From contig CAVUKZ010000007.1 of assembly GCA_963742205.1 (NCBI GenBank), positions 239,088 through 303,087 of the forward strand: a stretch of 64,000 nt of DNA. Direction: 5' to 3'. Below are positions 17,629 through 25,180 of the stretch, one piece after another. This DNA comes from WHSW01 sp963742205 (GTDB lineage Bacteria > Actinomycetota > Thermoleophilia > Solirubrobacterales > 70-9). The notes beneath the pieces are model-generated. The model saw nothing but the letters and a program-made list of their open reading frames with translations, ran no database searches and had not been told where the DNA came from. Within the stretch, counting starts at the first letter, position 1; the number at the start of each line of letters is the position of its first letter. The translations under genes and the position numbers were made by a program.

Positions 17629-19071
17629 GTGGCCGAGGCTAAGAGTGCGCCGAGCGACGTCGAGCGGGTGCTGGCTTCCCCGAGGGTCGAGCAGCCTCCG
17701 AAGACGCTCGAGGAGGCCCGATCGGCCCCCGGCCGCGCGGAGCGGATCGCCGAGATCGCGGCGCGGATCGAGAGCGAGGGCATCGAGTACGTCTACTTCC
17801 AGCAGGTCTCGATCACCGGACGGGTGATGGGCAAGGGCGTCGTCTCGAGCTTCTTCCCGCAGGTCGCCGAGCGCGGCTATCAGCTCGTCTACGGCGCGAC
17901 CGCGAACCTGTTCACCGACCGGACGGGGAACTACATCGGCTTCGGCCCCGAGGAATCCGAGCTCGCGGCGATCGCCGACCTCGACACGTTCAAGGTCCTG
18001 CCCTGGGACGAGCGCGTCGCGCGCGTCTACTGCGACTGCTACGACACGGAGACCGGCGAGCTGCTCGACGCCGACCCGCGCCAGAACCTCAAGCGCGTCG
18101 TCTCGGAGTTCGAGCGGGAGCTCGGGCTGAATTTCCTGATCGGGATCGAGCCGGAGATGATGTGGCTGCGGCGCACCGAGGAAGGTGGCGCTGAGGGCGT
18201 CACCAAGCCCTACTGCTACCACATCCACATGTTCGAGGAGCTCCGTCCGGTGCTGCTCGACGTGGTCTCGTACGGCCGCGCACTGGGCCTCGATATGAGC
18301 TACGGCGACCACGAGGACGCGCCCGGCCAGCTCGAGCTCAACTTCCGCTTCGACCGGCCCTGCACCACCGCGGACAACATCACGACCTACCGTCAGATCA
18401 TCGCCGCGGTGGGACGCAAGCACGACCTGCTCGGCACCTTCATGCCGAAGCCGTTCACCGGCGTCTCGGCCAACGGCCACCACCACCACTTCACGCTGGT
18501 CGACGACGAGGGCAACAACGTCTTCCACGACCCCGATGGGCCCGCGCAGCTCTCGGAAACCGGCCGCCACTTCCTCGGCGGGATGCTCGACCACTTCGGG
18601 GCGCTGATGTGCGTCGGCAATCCGACCGTCAACTCCTACTGCCGGATGTGGGATACGGGGTTCTGGGCGCCGATCTACAAGAACTGGGGCTGGCAGAACC
18701 GGACGTGCACGGTCCGGGTCGCCTCCGGCGGGCGGTTCGAGTACCGAGGCGTCGACTCGTCCTGCAACCCGTATCTGACCGTGGCGGCCCTGCTGGAGGC
18801 GGGGCTCGACGGGATCAAGCGCAAGAGCGATCCGGGCGAGCCCCAGCAGCGCAACACCTACGACCTGCTCACCGAGGGAGTCGAGCTCGAGCGCGTCCCC
18901 GACAGCCTCGGTGCGGCGCTCGAGGCTCTGGCCGCCGACGATGTCGTGCGCGGCGCGATGCCCGGGCGCCTCTACAAGGTCTTCCAGCACTACAAGCGCG
19001 ACGAGTGGGAGCGCTACCTGGCCGCGGTCACCGACTGGGAGCAGGAGGAGTACCTGGAGGTGCTCCCCTAG
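17629..19071 (+). CDS. Glutamine synthetase family ligase (gamma-glutamylmethylamide-synthetase-like), set 1
   Basis: A 480-residue ATP-dependent gamma-glutamyl:amine ligase. GS motifs are present: IGIEPEMMW (metal Glu), HEDAPGQLELNF, the modified signature PKPFTGVSANGHHHHF, and NRTCTVRV followed by the C-terminal SSCNPYLTVAALLEAG. A 40-residue N-terminal extension precedes the beta-grasp domain. In place of the usual GMHVHQSL it has GHHHHFTL, so it is not a housekeeping GlnA. It heads a rightward operon and is followed 6 bases later by an amidotransferase, as in methylamine-using N-methylglutamate clusters. Which amine it ligates is unknown. Start: GTG 17629 after GAGAGGAGG. Confidence 0.8.
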   Translation: MAEAKSAPSDVERVLASPRVEQPPKTLEEARSAPGRAERIAEIAARIESEGIEYVYFQQVSITGRVMGKGVVSSFFPQVAERGYQLVYGATANLFTDRTGNYIGFGPEESELAAIADLDTFKVLPWDERVARVYCDCYDTETGELLDADPRQNLKRVVSEFERELGLNFLIGIEPEMMWLRRTEEGGAEGVTKPYCYHIHMFEELRPVLLDVVSYGRALGLDMSYGDHEDAPGQLELNFRFDRPCTTADNITTYRQIIAAVGRKHDLLGTFMPKPFTGVSANGHHHHFTLVDDEGNNVFHDPDGPAQLSETGRHFLGGMLDHFGALMCVGNPTVNSYCRMWDTGFWAPIYKNWGWQNRTCTVRVASGGRFEYRGVDSSCNPYLTVAALLEAGLDGIKRKSDPGEPQQRNTYDLLTEGVELERVPDSLGAALEALAADDVVRGAMPGRLYKVFQHYKRDEWERYLAAVTDWEQEEYLEVLP

Positions 19072-19077
19072 GGCGTT

Positions 19078-20004
19078 ATGTGCGGGATCGCCGGGATCAT
19101 CTATCGCAACGGGGGCGACCAACGCGAGGTCGGCCGCGACATGACCCGGATGCTCCAGGCGATGAAGCACCGCGGCCCGGACTCGACCGGCTACGCGCTG
19201 TACCGCGGCGAAGCCGACAGCTACGTCATGCACGTGAAGCTCAGCGAGGGCGGGGACTCGCCTGAGCTCGCGGGCCGGGTCCAGCGCCAGCGGGCGGAAG
19301 TGGAGGCGCGGTTGCGGTCGCTGGGTGCCGAGATCGAGGACATCAAGGGCACGCTGCGGACGATGACGGTCATCTTCGGCTTCGACGGCGACCTGAAGCC
19401 GCTCGCCGATGCGGTCGAGCGCGTCCGCCACACCGAGGTGCTCTCCCTCGGCCGCTCGCTGGAGATCGTCAAGGACCTCGGCGACGCCGAGACGGTCGCG
19501 GAGGAGTACGGGCTGGGGAACTACGTCGGCACGCACGCGATCGGCCACGCGCGGATGGCGACCGAATCGGACGTCGACATCGCCAACGCTCATCCCTACT
19601 GGGCGTATCCGTTCCCGGACGTCGCCGTCGTCCACAACGGCCAGCTCACCAACTTCCACGACTGGCGCCGGCGGCTGCAGCGGTCCGGCCATCGCTTCCA
19701 GTCCGACTGCGACTCGGAGATCATCGCCGTCTACCTCGCCCAGCGGATGAGCGAGGGGCTCTCGCTCGAGGAGGCGATGCGCCGCAGCCTGGACGATCTC
19801 GACGGCGTCTTCACCTACATCTGCGTGACCGAGGACGCGCTCGGCGTCGCCAAGGACCAGCTCGGCGCGAAGCCGCTGGTCCTCTACGAGGACGACGAGC
19901 TGGTCGCGCTGGCGTCCGAGGAGATCGCGATCCGCCAGGTGCTCGACCGCGAGATCGAGACCCATGACCCCTACGAGGGGACGGTGCGGGTGTGGACGAG
20001 GTGA
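19078..20004 (+). CDS. Class II glutamine amidotransferase subunit (GlxB/MgsA-like), set 1
   Basis: A 308-residue N-terminal-nucleophile amidotransferase corresponding to the first domain of glutamate synthase GltB. The catalytic Cys2 is exposed after Met removal (MCGIAGII). Other conserved parts are KHRGPDSTGYALY, GHARMATES and AHPYWAY. In N-methylglutamate synthase the equivalent MgsA works with MgsB and MgsC on gamma-glutamylmethylamide. It lies between the ligase and the DUF1059/R2lox genes, and the GXGXG and FMN subunits follow only after those two. Confidence 0.85.
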   Translation: MCGIAGIIYRNGGDQREVGRDMTRMLQAMKHRGPDSTGYALYRGEADSYVMHVKLSEGGDSPELAGRVQRQRAEVEARLRSLGAEIEDIKGTLRTMTVIFGFDGDLKPLADAVERVRHTEVLSLGRSLEIVKDLGDAETVAEEYGLGNYVGTHAIGHARMATESDVDIANAHPYWAYPFPDVAVVHNGQLTNFHDWRRRLQRSGHRFQSDCDSEIIAVYLAQRMSEGLSLEEAMRRSLDDLDGVFTYICVTEDALGVAKDQLGAKPLVLYEDDELVALASEEIAIRQVLDREIETHDPYEGTVRVWTR

Positions 20005-20195
20005 GCCCGAAGCCGGCCGTCGTGGGGCGAAGGTACGAGTGCCTCGACGCGGGTTGCGGCGAGGTCATCGTCGCCGCCGACGAGGCCGCCCTGATCGAGG
20101 CCGTGCAGGCCCACATGTCCGAGGTCCACCAGGGCTTCGAGTTGGAGGACGTGATCGTCGACAGCTCCACGGAGATCACGGAGGAGGACAAGTGA
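19992..20195 (+). CDS. DUF1059 small putative metal-binding protein
   Basis: A 67-residue protein. The DUF1059 core is RYECLDAGCGEVIVA with C17 and C22, followed by HMSEVH with H41 and H46, a possible Cys2His2 metal site; the family has been described as predicted small metal-binding proteins. GTG 19992 overlaps the amidotransferase end by 13 bases; GTG 20001 (GTGA overlap) is an equally good start. Its stop overlaps the R2lox start by 3 bases, so the two are coupled. A role in metal delivery or regulation for the metalloenzyme next to it is inference. Confidence 0.75.
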   Translation: MDEVSPKPAVVGRRYECLDAGCGEVIVAADEAALIEAVQAHMSEVHQGFELEDVIVDSSTEITEEDK

Positions 20196-21181
20196 CCGCG
20201 ACCGAGACCGTGAACGGCGGCAACGGCGCCCCCGACCCGGACATCGTCCGCCGCTTCCATTTCACGCGCGACATGGTCAAGGGCGCCGTCTACCGCAAGT
20301 ACAAGTTCGCGATCAACAGGGTCTGGAACGTCGACGACCTCGACTTCACGCAGGACGTCGAGGACTGGAAGCGCATCGACGAGGCTCAGCGCGAGGGGCT
20401 GCTCGGCGTCACCGTTCGCTTTCTCGCGGGCGAGCAGGCCGTCACCGACGAACTGGTGCCGATGATCGCCGCGTCGCACGCGCTGGGACGTTTTGACTGG
20501 GTCACCTACCTCTCCACGTTCCTGATGGAGGAGGCCAAGCACGCCGAGTTCTTCATGCGCTGGCACGACGAGGTCGTCGGGGTCCTCGAGCCCGAGGAGG
20601 TCGCCGCGCACTTCCTCGTCCGCGACGCGACCGTCGACCCGAGCGGCCGCTTCGAGGTGCGCGACGTGCTCCACGAGGCCCTGCCGAAGTACGGGCGCGA
20701 GCTGCTCGAGGCCGCGATGGACGACGACACCGACCGCACCGAGCGCGCGTTCGTCCGCTTCTCCGCCGCCTACAACGCCTTCGTCGAGGGCGTGCTGACG
20801 ATGCCCTCCTACGAGATCGTGATCGACACGACCAAGCTCTGGAACGCGTTCCCGGCGCTGCGCGAGGGCTTCCGGCTGATCCTGCTCGACGAGGGCCGCC
20901 ACATCACGTTCGGCACGGGCGCCTGCAAGACGCTGATCGAGAAAAACCCCGACCTGGAGGCCGAGGTCCACGCCGTCTTCGACGCGTATCGCGGCAACGT
21001 CGTCGGCCTGGTCGAGTACCAGAAGTCGGTCCCCGGCCTCGAGGTTCAGAAGTACCAGGACCAGAAGGTCCGCCACTACCGCAACCGCTGCCGCGAGATG
21101 GGCATCACCCCCGACCAGACCCTGATCGACGAGATCCTCGACCCGGAGATCGACTTCGTCGTCGGGCACCAGGCCGGCTGA
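20192..21181 (+). CDS. R2-like ligand-binding oxidase (R2lox), heterodinuclear Mn/Fe ferritin-like oxidase
   Basis: A 329-residue ferritin-like oxidase. All six metal ligands of the R2lox family can be placed: E81, E114, H117, E199, E234, H237, with spacings (33, 3, 35, 3) equal to those I recall for characterised R2lox (E69, E102, H105, E167, E202, H205). The pair that forms the Val-Tyr ether crosslink is also kept: V84 (in GEQAV) and Y194 (in YNAFVE). This separates it from ribonucleotide reductase R2. R2lox binds a long-chain ligand and performs two-electron oxidations, but its physiological substrate is unknown. It sits inside the amine operon, overlapping the genes on both sides. Start GTG 20192. 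Confidence 0.9.
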   Translation: MTATETVNGGNGAPDPDIVRRFHFTRDMVKGAVYRKYKFAINRVWNVDDLDFTQDVEDWKRIDEAQREGLLGVTVRFLAGEQAVTDELVPMIAASHALGRFDWVTYLSTFLMEEAKHAEFFMRWHDEVVGVLEPEEVAAHFLVRDATVDPSGRFEVRDVLHEALPKYGRELLEAAMDDDTDRTERAFVRFSAAYNAFVEGVLTMPSYEIVIDTTKLWNAFPALREGFRLILLDEGRHITFGTGACKTLIEKNPDLEAEVHAVFDAYRGNVVGLVEYQKSVPGLEVQKYQDQKVRHYRNRCREMGITPDQTLIDEILDPEIDFVVGHQAG

Positions 21182-21972
21182 TGGACAAGGCAGGCGAGGC
21201 CCCCACGGTACGCATGGACGAGCGCGGGCTCGTGGAGCTCGACGACTCGATCCCCAAGAGCTCGACGATCGAGGACGGGCGCGCCACCCTCGACGCCAAG
21301 GACCTGACCCCCCGCAAGATCAACGCCGAGCTGCGCTGGCTCGTCTACGAGGAGGGGATCCGCGACATCACCGTGCTCAACCCGAGCGCCCGCCACTCGC
21401 TCGGGGTCGCGATCCTGGCCCGGTGCCGGATTCGCTTCGAGGGCAGCCTCGGCTACTTCGGCTGCGGCCTGATCGACGGCCCCGAGGTCGTGATCACCGG
21501 CCGCGTCGGCTGGTCGGTGGCCGAGAACATGATGTCGGGCGTGGTCGTGGTCGAGGGCAACGCGGGCTCGCTCGCCGGCGCCGCGCTTCGCGGCGGCGAC
21601 CTGGTCGTCAAGTCCGACGTGGGTGCCCGCACCGGGATCGACCAGAAGGGCGGCACGATCATCGCCCTCGGCAACGCCGCCTCGATGACCGGCTTCATGA
21701 TGCAGCGCGGCCGCCAGATCATCTGCGGCGACGTCGGGCACGGGCTCGGCGACTCGATGTACGACGGCACGATCTACATCGGCGGCAAGATCGCCTCGCT
21801 CGGGGTCGACTGCGTCGAGGCCGAGTGGACCGACGCGGACACCGAGCTCGTCGAGCGCAAGTTCTCGATCTACGAGCTCGGCAGCCCGCCGGAGCTGCGC
21901 AAGTTCGTCTGCGGGAAGAAGCTCTACAACTACGACGTCCTCGAGCCCAGCGAGCGCAAGCTGGTGCTCTAG
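21181..21972 (+). CDS. Glutamate synthase GXGXG-domain subunit (GlxC/MgsB-like), set 1
   Basis: A 263-residue beta-helix protein corresponding to the C-terminal GXGXG domain of GltB. Repeating strands with paired glycines run from about residue 60 to 225 (GYFGCGLIDGP, GRVGWSVAENMMSG, GDVGHGLGDSMYDG, GGKIASLGVDC). In glutamate-synthase-like enzymes it is a structural domain linking the amidotransferase and FMN domains. The start ATG overlaps the R2lox stop by one base (TGATG), so the oxidase and this subunit are translated together. It has a longer C-terminal tail than the set 2 copy. Confidence 0.88.
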   Translation: MDKAGEAPTVRMDERGLVELDDSIPKSSTIEDGRATLDAKDLTPRKINAELRWLVYEEGIRDITVLNPSARHSLGVAILARCRIRFEGSLGYFGCGLIDGPEVVITGRVGWSVAENMMSGVVVVEGNAGSLAGAALRGGDLVVKSDVGARTGIDQKGGTIIALGNAASMTGFMMQRGRQIICGDVGHGLGDSMYDGTIYIGGKIASLGVDCVEAEWTDADTELVERKFSIYELGSPPELRKFVCGKKLYNYDVLEPSERKLVL

Positions 21973-21987
21973 CGCGGGGAGAAACAC

Positions 21988-23427
21988 ATGCCCGACGAAG
22001 CACCCGACCAGCGCGAGGTCCTCGGCACGAGCCCGATCTTCACCCGGGAGGTCATCAACGACATCCACATGAAGGCCGAGCTCGGCCGCTATCGGATGCG
22101 CGGCTTCTCGATGTTCAAGAAGCTCCCCAGCTGGGACGACCTGATCTTCCTCCCGGGGACGCTGACGCGGTTCGTGATCGAGGGCTACCGCGAGCGCTGC
22201 GACACCAAGACGGTGCTCGGCTCCCGCTTCGCGAAGAAGCCGCTCGAGCTCGACATCCCCGTCTACATCACCGGGATGAGCTTCGGCGCGCTCTCGCTGG
22301 AGGCGAAGATGGCGCTCGCGAAGGGCGCCTCGATGGCCGGGACCGCGACCTGCTCGGGGGAGGGGGGCATGATCCCGCCCGAGCGCGATCTCTCGACCAA
22401 GTGGTACTACCAGGTGATCCAGAGCCGGTACGGGTTCAACCCGCACCACCTGATGCTGGCCGACGGGATCGAGTTCTTCATCGGCCAGGGGTGCAAGGTC
22501 GGCCTCGGCGGCCATCTGATGGGCCAGAAGGTGACCGAGCAGGTCGCCGAGATGCGCTCGCTGCCGGCCGGGATCGACCAACGGTCCCCGGCGCGGCACC
22601 CCGACTGGCTGGGCCCTGACGACCTCTCGCTGAAGGTCCAGGAGACGCGCGAGGCGACCAACTACGAGGTCCCGATCCAGCTCAAGCTCGGGGCCGCGCG
22701 CGTCTACGACGACGTCCGCATGGCGGCCAAGTGCGGTCCGGACATCATCTACCTCGACGGCGCGGAGGGCGGCACCGGCGCCGGCCCGCACATCGCCGCC
22801 GAGGAGACGGGGATCCCGCTGCTGGCGGCGATCCCGGAGGCGCGCCGGGCGCTCGAGGACGTCGGGCTCGCCGACGAGGTCGACCTCGTGGTCGCCGGCG
22901 GGATCCGCAACGGCGGCGACATCGCCAAGTGCCTCGCGCTCGGGGCCGACGCGATCGCGATCGGCCACTCGGCGCTGATGGCCCTCAACTGCAACAAGGA
23001 GATCCCCGGGGTCACCGACTACGAGGGAACGGTGGGCGTGCCCGCCGGCCAGTGCTACCACTGCCACACCGGCCGCTGCCCGGTGGGGATCACGACCCAG
23101 GACCCGGAGCTGCGCAAGCGCCTGCACGTCGAGGATGCGGCGCAGCGGGTGTTCAACTTCCTCCACACCCTGACCCTCGAGGTCCAGATGCTGGCCAGGG
23201 CCTGCGGCAAGACCAGCGTCCACAGCCTCGAGCCCGAGGATCTCGCTGCGCTCACGCTCGAGGCCTCGGCGATGGCCAAGGTGCCGCTGGCCGGCACCGA
23301 CTACATCCCCGGGGTGACCGAGGAGCGGGCGCTGGGCGAGATCCGGGGCCTGCTCGACCAGTACCTCGAGAACCCGGTCGACTACCTGCCGACGCCCGCG
23401 GCGACGGCGGCGGAGGATCCCGAGTGA
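21988..23427 (+). CDS. FMN-binding glutamate synthase-like subunit with Fe-S cysteines (GlxD/MgsC-like), set 1
   Basis: A 479-residue protein equal to the FMN/synthase domain of GltB. FMN and substrate barrel motifs include YITGMSFGALSLEAKMALAK, YLDGAEGGTGAGP and VVAGGIRNGGDIAKCLALGA. Near residue 355 is a Cys cluster QCYHCHTGRCPVGITTQ, the position of the [3Fe-4S] cluster of glutamate synthase. It would transfer the amine (or ammonia) to 2-oxoglutarate to make glutamate or an N-alkylglutamate. ATG 21988 follows a GGGGAGAAA ribosome-binding site. The set 2 paralogue lacks these Cys. Confidence 0.88.
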   Translation: MPDEAPDQREVLGTSPIFTREVINDIHMKAELGRYRMRGFSMFKKLPSWDDLIFLPGTLTRFVIEGYRERCDTKTVLGSRFAKKPLELDIPVYITGMSFGALSLEAKMALAKGASMAGTATCSGEGGMIPPERDLSTKWYYQVIQSRYGFNPHHLMLADGIEFFIGQGCKVGLGGHLMGQKVTEQVAEMRSLPAGIDQRSPARHPDWLGPDDLSLKVQETREATNYEVPIQLKLGAARVYDDVRMAAKCGPDIIYLDGAEGGTGAGPHIAAEETGIPLLAAIPEARRALEDVGLADEVDLVVAGGIRNGGDIAKCLALGADAIAIGHSALMALNCNKEIPGVTDYEGTVGVPAGQCYHCHTGRCPVGITTQDPELRKRLHVEDAAQRVFNFLHTLTLEVQMLARACGKTSVHSLEPEDLAALTLEASAMAKVPLAGTDYIPGVTEERALGEIRGLLDQYLENPVDYLPTPAATAAEDPE

Positions 23428-23867
23428 GCTCTCCCGATCAGACCCGGGAGCCGGAGAAGGTCGTCTCGATCGACGCCGAGTACCTCTCGGGCGAGCGCTT
23501 CCCGTATCAGGAGGACATCTCGCTGGTCGAGGACATCGACCTCGAGGCGGCGACCCCGGGCAAGGACCTGAACTGGCTGGAGGACGTCGAGTTGCTCACC
23601 GAGGAGGGGACCCCGGCCGTGTTCGACCGCTATTCGAACTCGTTCCTGCGCATCTACTTCCCGATCCCCGAGGGCCGCGAGAACGAGATCGCCCGCAAGG
23701 TCCTGATCGCCCACCTGACCGCCGGCAACTCCTACGGGACCCGGCTCAAGCGGACCCACGCCAAGTTCGCCCAGCCCGAGCTCGGCCCGTGGGTCGAGGG
23801 CTCGGACATGGTCGGCGCCGACTGGCAGCCCTCGGTGCTCGAGGGCTGGGAGCCGCCGGAGCACTAG
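23424..23867 (+). CDS. Unrecognised 147-residue soluble acidic protein inside the set 1 operon
   Basis: GTG 23424 overlaps the preceding stop (GTGA), so it is clearly an operon member. I do not recognise the family. The N-terminal 55 residues are very acidic and look extended (EKVVSIDAEYLSGERFPYQE, DLNWLEDVELLTEEG). The middle has a folded-looking block (RYSNSFLRIYFPIPEGRENE, then IARKVLIAHLTAGNSYGTRL), and the tail is Trp/Pro-rich (WQPSVLEGWEPPEH). No signal peptide, membrane helix or Cys is present. The position between an FMN subunit and two flavoenzymes suggests a small subunit or assembly partner, which is inference only. Confidence 0.7.
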   Translation: MSSPDQTREPEKVVSIDAEYLSGERFPYQEDISLVEDIDLEAATPGKDLNWLEDVELLTEEGTPAVFDRYSNSFLRIYFPIPEGRENEIARKVLIAHLTAGNSYGTRLKRTHAKFAQPELGPWVEGSDMVGADWQPSVLEGWEPPEH

Positions 23868-23890
23868 CGCAGCCGGGAGCGCTGACGCCG

Positions 23891-25180
23891 TTGACAGCAT
23901 TGCCGGGCTCAGCGCGCCATCTGGTGATCGGCGCGGGCGTCCACGGGCTCTCGACCGCGTGGCATCTGGCGGCCGACGGGGAGGACGTGCTCGTCGTCGA
24001 CAAGGCCGCGGTCGCCGCCGGCGCCTCGGGGATCGCGTGCGGCGTGATCCGCAACAACTACTTTCAGCCCGCGATGCAGGAGCTGATGGCCGCCTGCGTC
24101 GAGATCTGGGAGTCCGATCCCGAGCCTCTCCATTACCACGGCAGCGGCTACATCGCCCTCGGGCCGCCCTCCCAGGAGCCGGACCTGGCGGAGGTCTTCG
24201 AGCGCCAGCAGGCGATCGGCTACGAGTCGGAGCTGCACCTCGGCGAGCCGGCCGTGAGCGCCCACATGCGGAGCCTGTTCGGCGACTGGCGCGCCGAGGG
24301 CCTGAGCGCCTGCCTGCACGAGCGCCGCGGCGGCTTCGCCTTCAACCGCGAGTCGATGCTGGGGCTGGCGGGCAAGGCGCGCCGCGCGGGCGCCGAGATC
24401 GCCGAGGGGGTCGAGGTCGTGGGCTTCGAGTTCGACGGGTCGGACGCGGTGACGCGGGTCCAGACGAGCTCGGGGCCGATCGAGGTCGAGCAGGTGGTCA
24501 TCGCCGTTGGTCCCTGGATCCCGCGGCTGTGGCGGATGCTCGGGCTCGCGGACCGGATCGACGTCCGGCAAGCGGACGGCAGCGTCGACCGCGACGTCCC
24601 GATGTGGACGTACTGGTTCCTGCAGGAGGGCGAGGTGGAGCTGCCGCCGACGACCCTGAACACGGACGATGGCCGCGAGGCGCCCGTCCTGCACGTCGAC
24701 TCCGACGGGCCGTTGCGCGACGACGGCGGCGTCGTGGTGAGCGAAGGGCCCTGGGGCATCTACGTCAAGCCCGATCGGAACACGGTCCAGGGCGGGGCCG
24801 AGCCGCTGACGGTCGGCGACGCGGTCGAGCTCGATCCCTATCCGAGCGGCACGGTCGCCGAGTCCTTCGCCGACCGCTGGTGCGCGGCGCTCTCGCACTG
24901 CATGGCGCGCTTTGAGGGCTGCCGGTCGAAGTACGTCCAGGTGCGCTCGGGCGGCGCCGGGGCCTTCACGGCCGACAACTTCCCGGTCTTCGACCGGATG
25001 CGGCCCAACGTCTACGTCGCCGCGGACTCCAACCACGGCTACAAGATGATCGCCGTCGGCCGGGAGATCGCCCGCGAGCTCGGCGGCGAGCACTCGTCGC
25101 TGCTGCACCCGTTTCGCTTCGACCGTTTTGCCACCGGCGACCTGCACCCGGTCTCGCACAGCCCCTACCCGTGGAGCTGA
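23891..25180 (+). CDS. FAD-dependent amine oxidase/dehydrogenase, DAO family (first of a tandem pair)
   Basis: A 429-residue DAO-type flavoprotein. The dinucleotide fold LVIGAGVHGLSTAWHLA lies at about residues 11-27, and a C-terminal substrate and FAD region reads FTADNFPVFDRMRPNVYV, then SNHGYKMIAVG. It resembles sarcosine oxidase/glycine oxidase and SoxB, but the His that carries covalent FMN in SoxB (RHD) is replaced (GGFAFNRES). Start TTG 23891 is 23 bases after the previous stop. It would oxidise a secondary or primary amino acid, for example an N-alkylglutamate; the substrate is not known. Confidence 0.82.
   Translation: MTALPGSARHLVIGAGVHGLSTAWHLAADGEDVLVVDKAAVAAGASGIACGVIRNNYFQPAMQELMAACVEIWESDPEPLHYHGSGYIALGPPSQEPDLAEVFERQQAIGYESELHLGEPAVSAHMRSLFGDWRAEGLSACLHERRGGFAFNRESMLGLAGKARRAGAEIAEGVEVVGFEFDGSDAVTRVQTSSGPIEVEQVVIAVGPWIPRLWRMLGLADRIDVRQADGSVDRDVPMWTYWFLQEGEVELPPTTLNTDDGREAPVLHVDSDGPLRDDGGVVVSEGPWGIYVKPDRNTVQGGAEPLTVGDAVELDPYPSGTVAESFADRWCAALSHCMARFEGCRSKYVQVRSGGAGAFTADNFPVFDRMRPNVYVAADSNHGYKMIAVGREIARELGGEHSSLLHPFRFDRFATGDLHPVSHSPYPWS

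Noticed and set aside
20192..21181. Ribonucleotide reductase small subunit R2 or plain ferritin
   Set aside because: The Val-Tyr crosslink pair and ligand spacings fit R2lox; there is no R1 (NrdE/NrdA) gene nearby.
17482..23223. Long minus-strand open frames opposite set 1 (827 and 715 residues)
   Set aside because: Low-complexity antisense shadows of the rightward operon with no recognisable domains.
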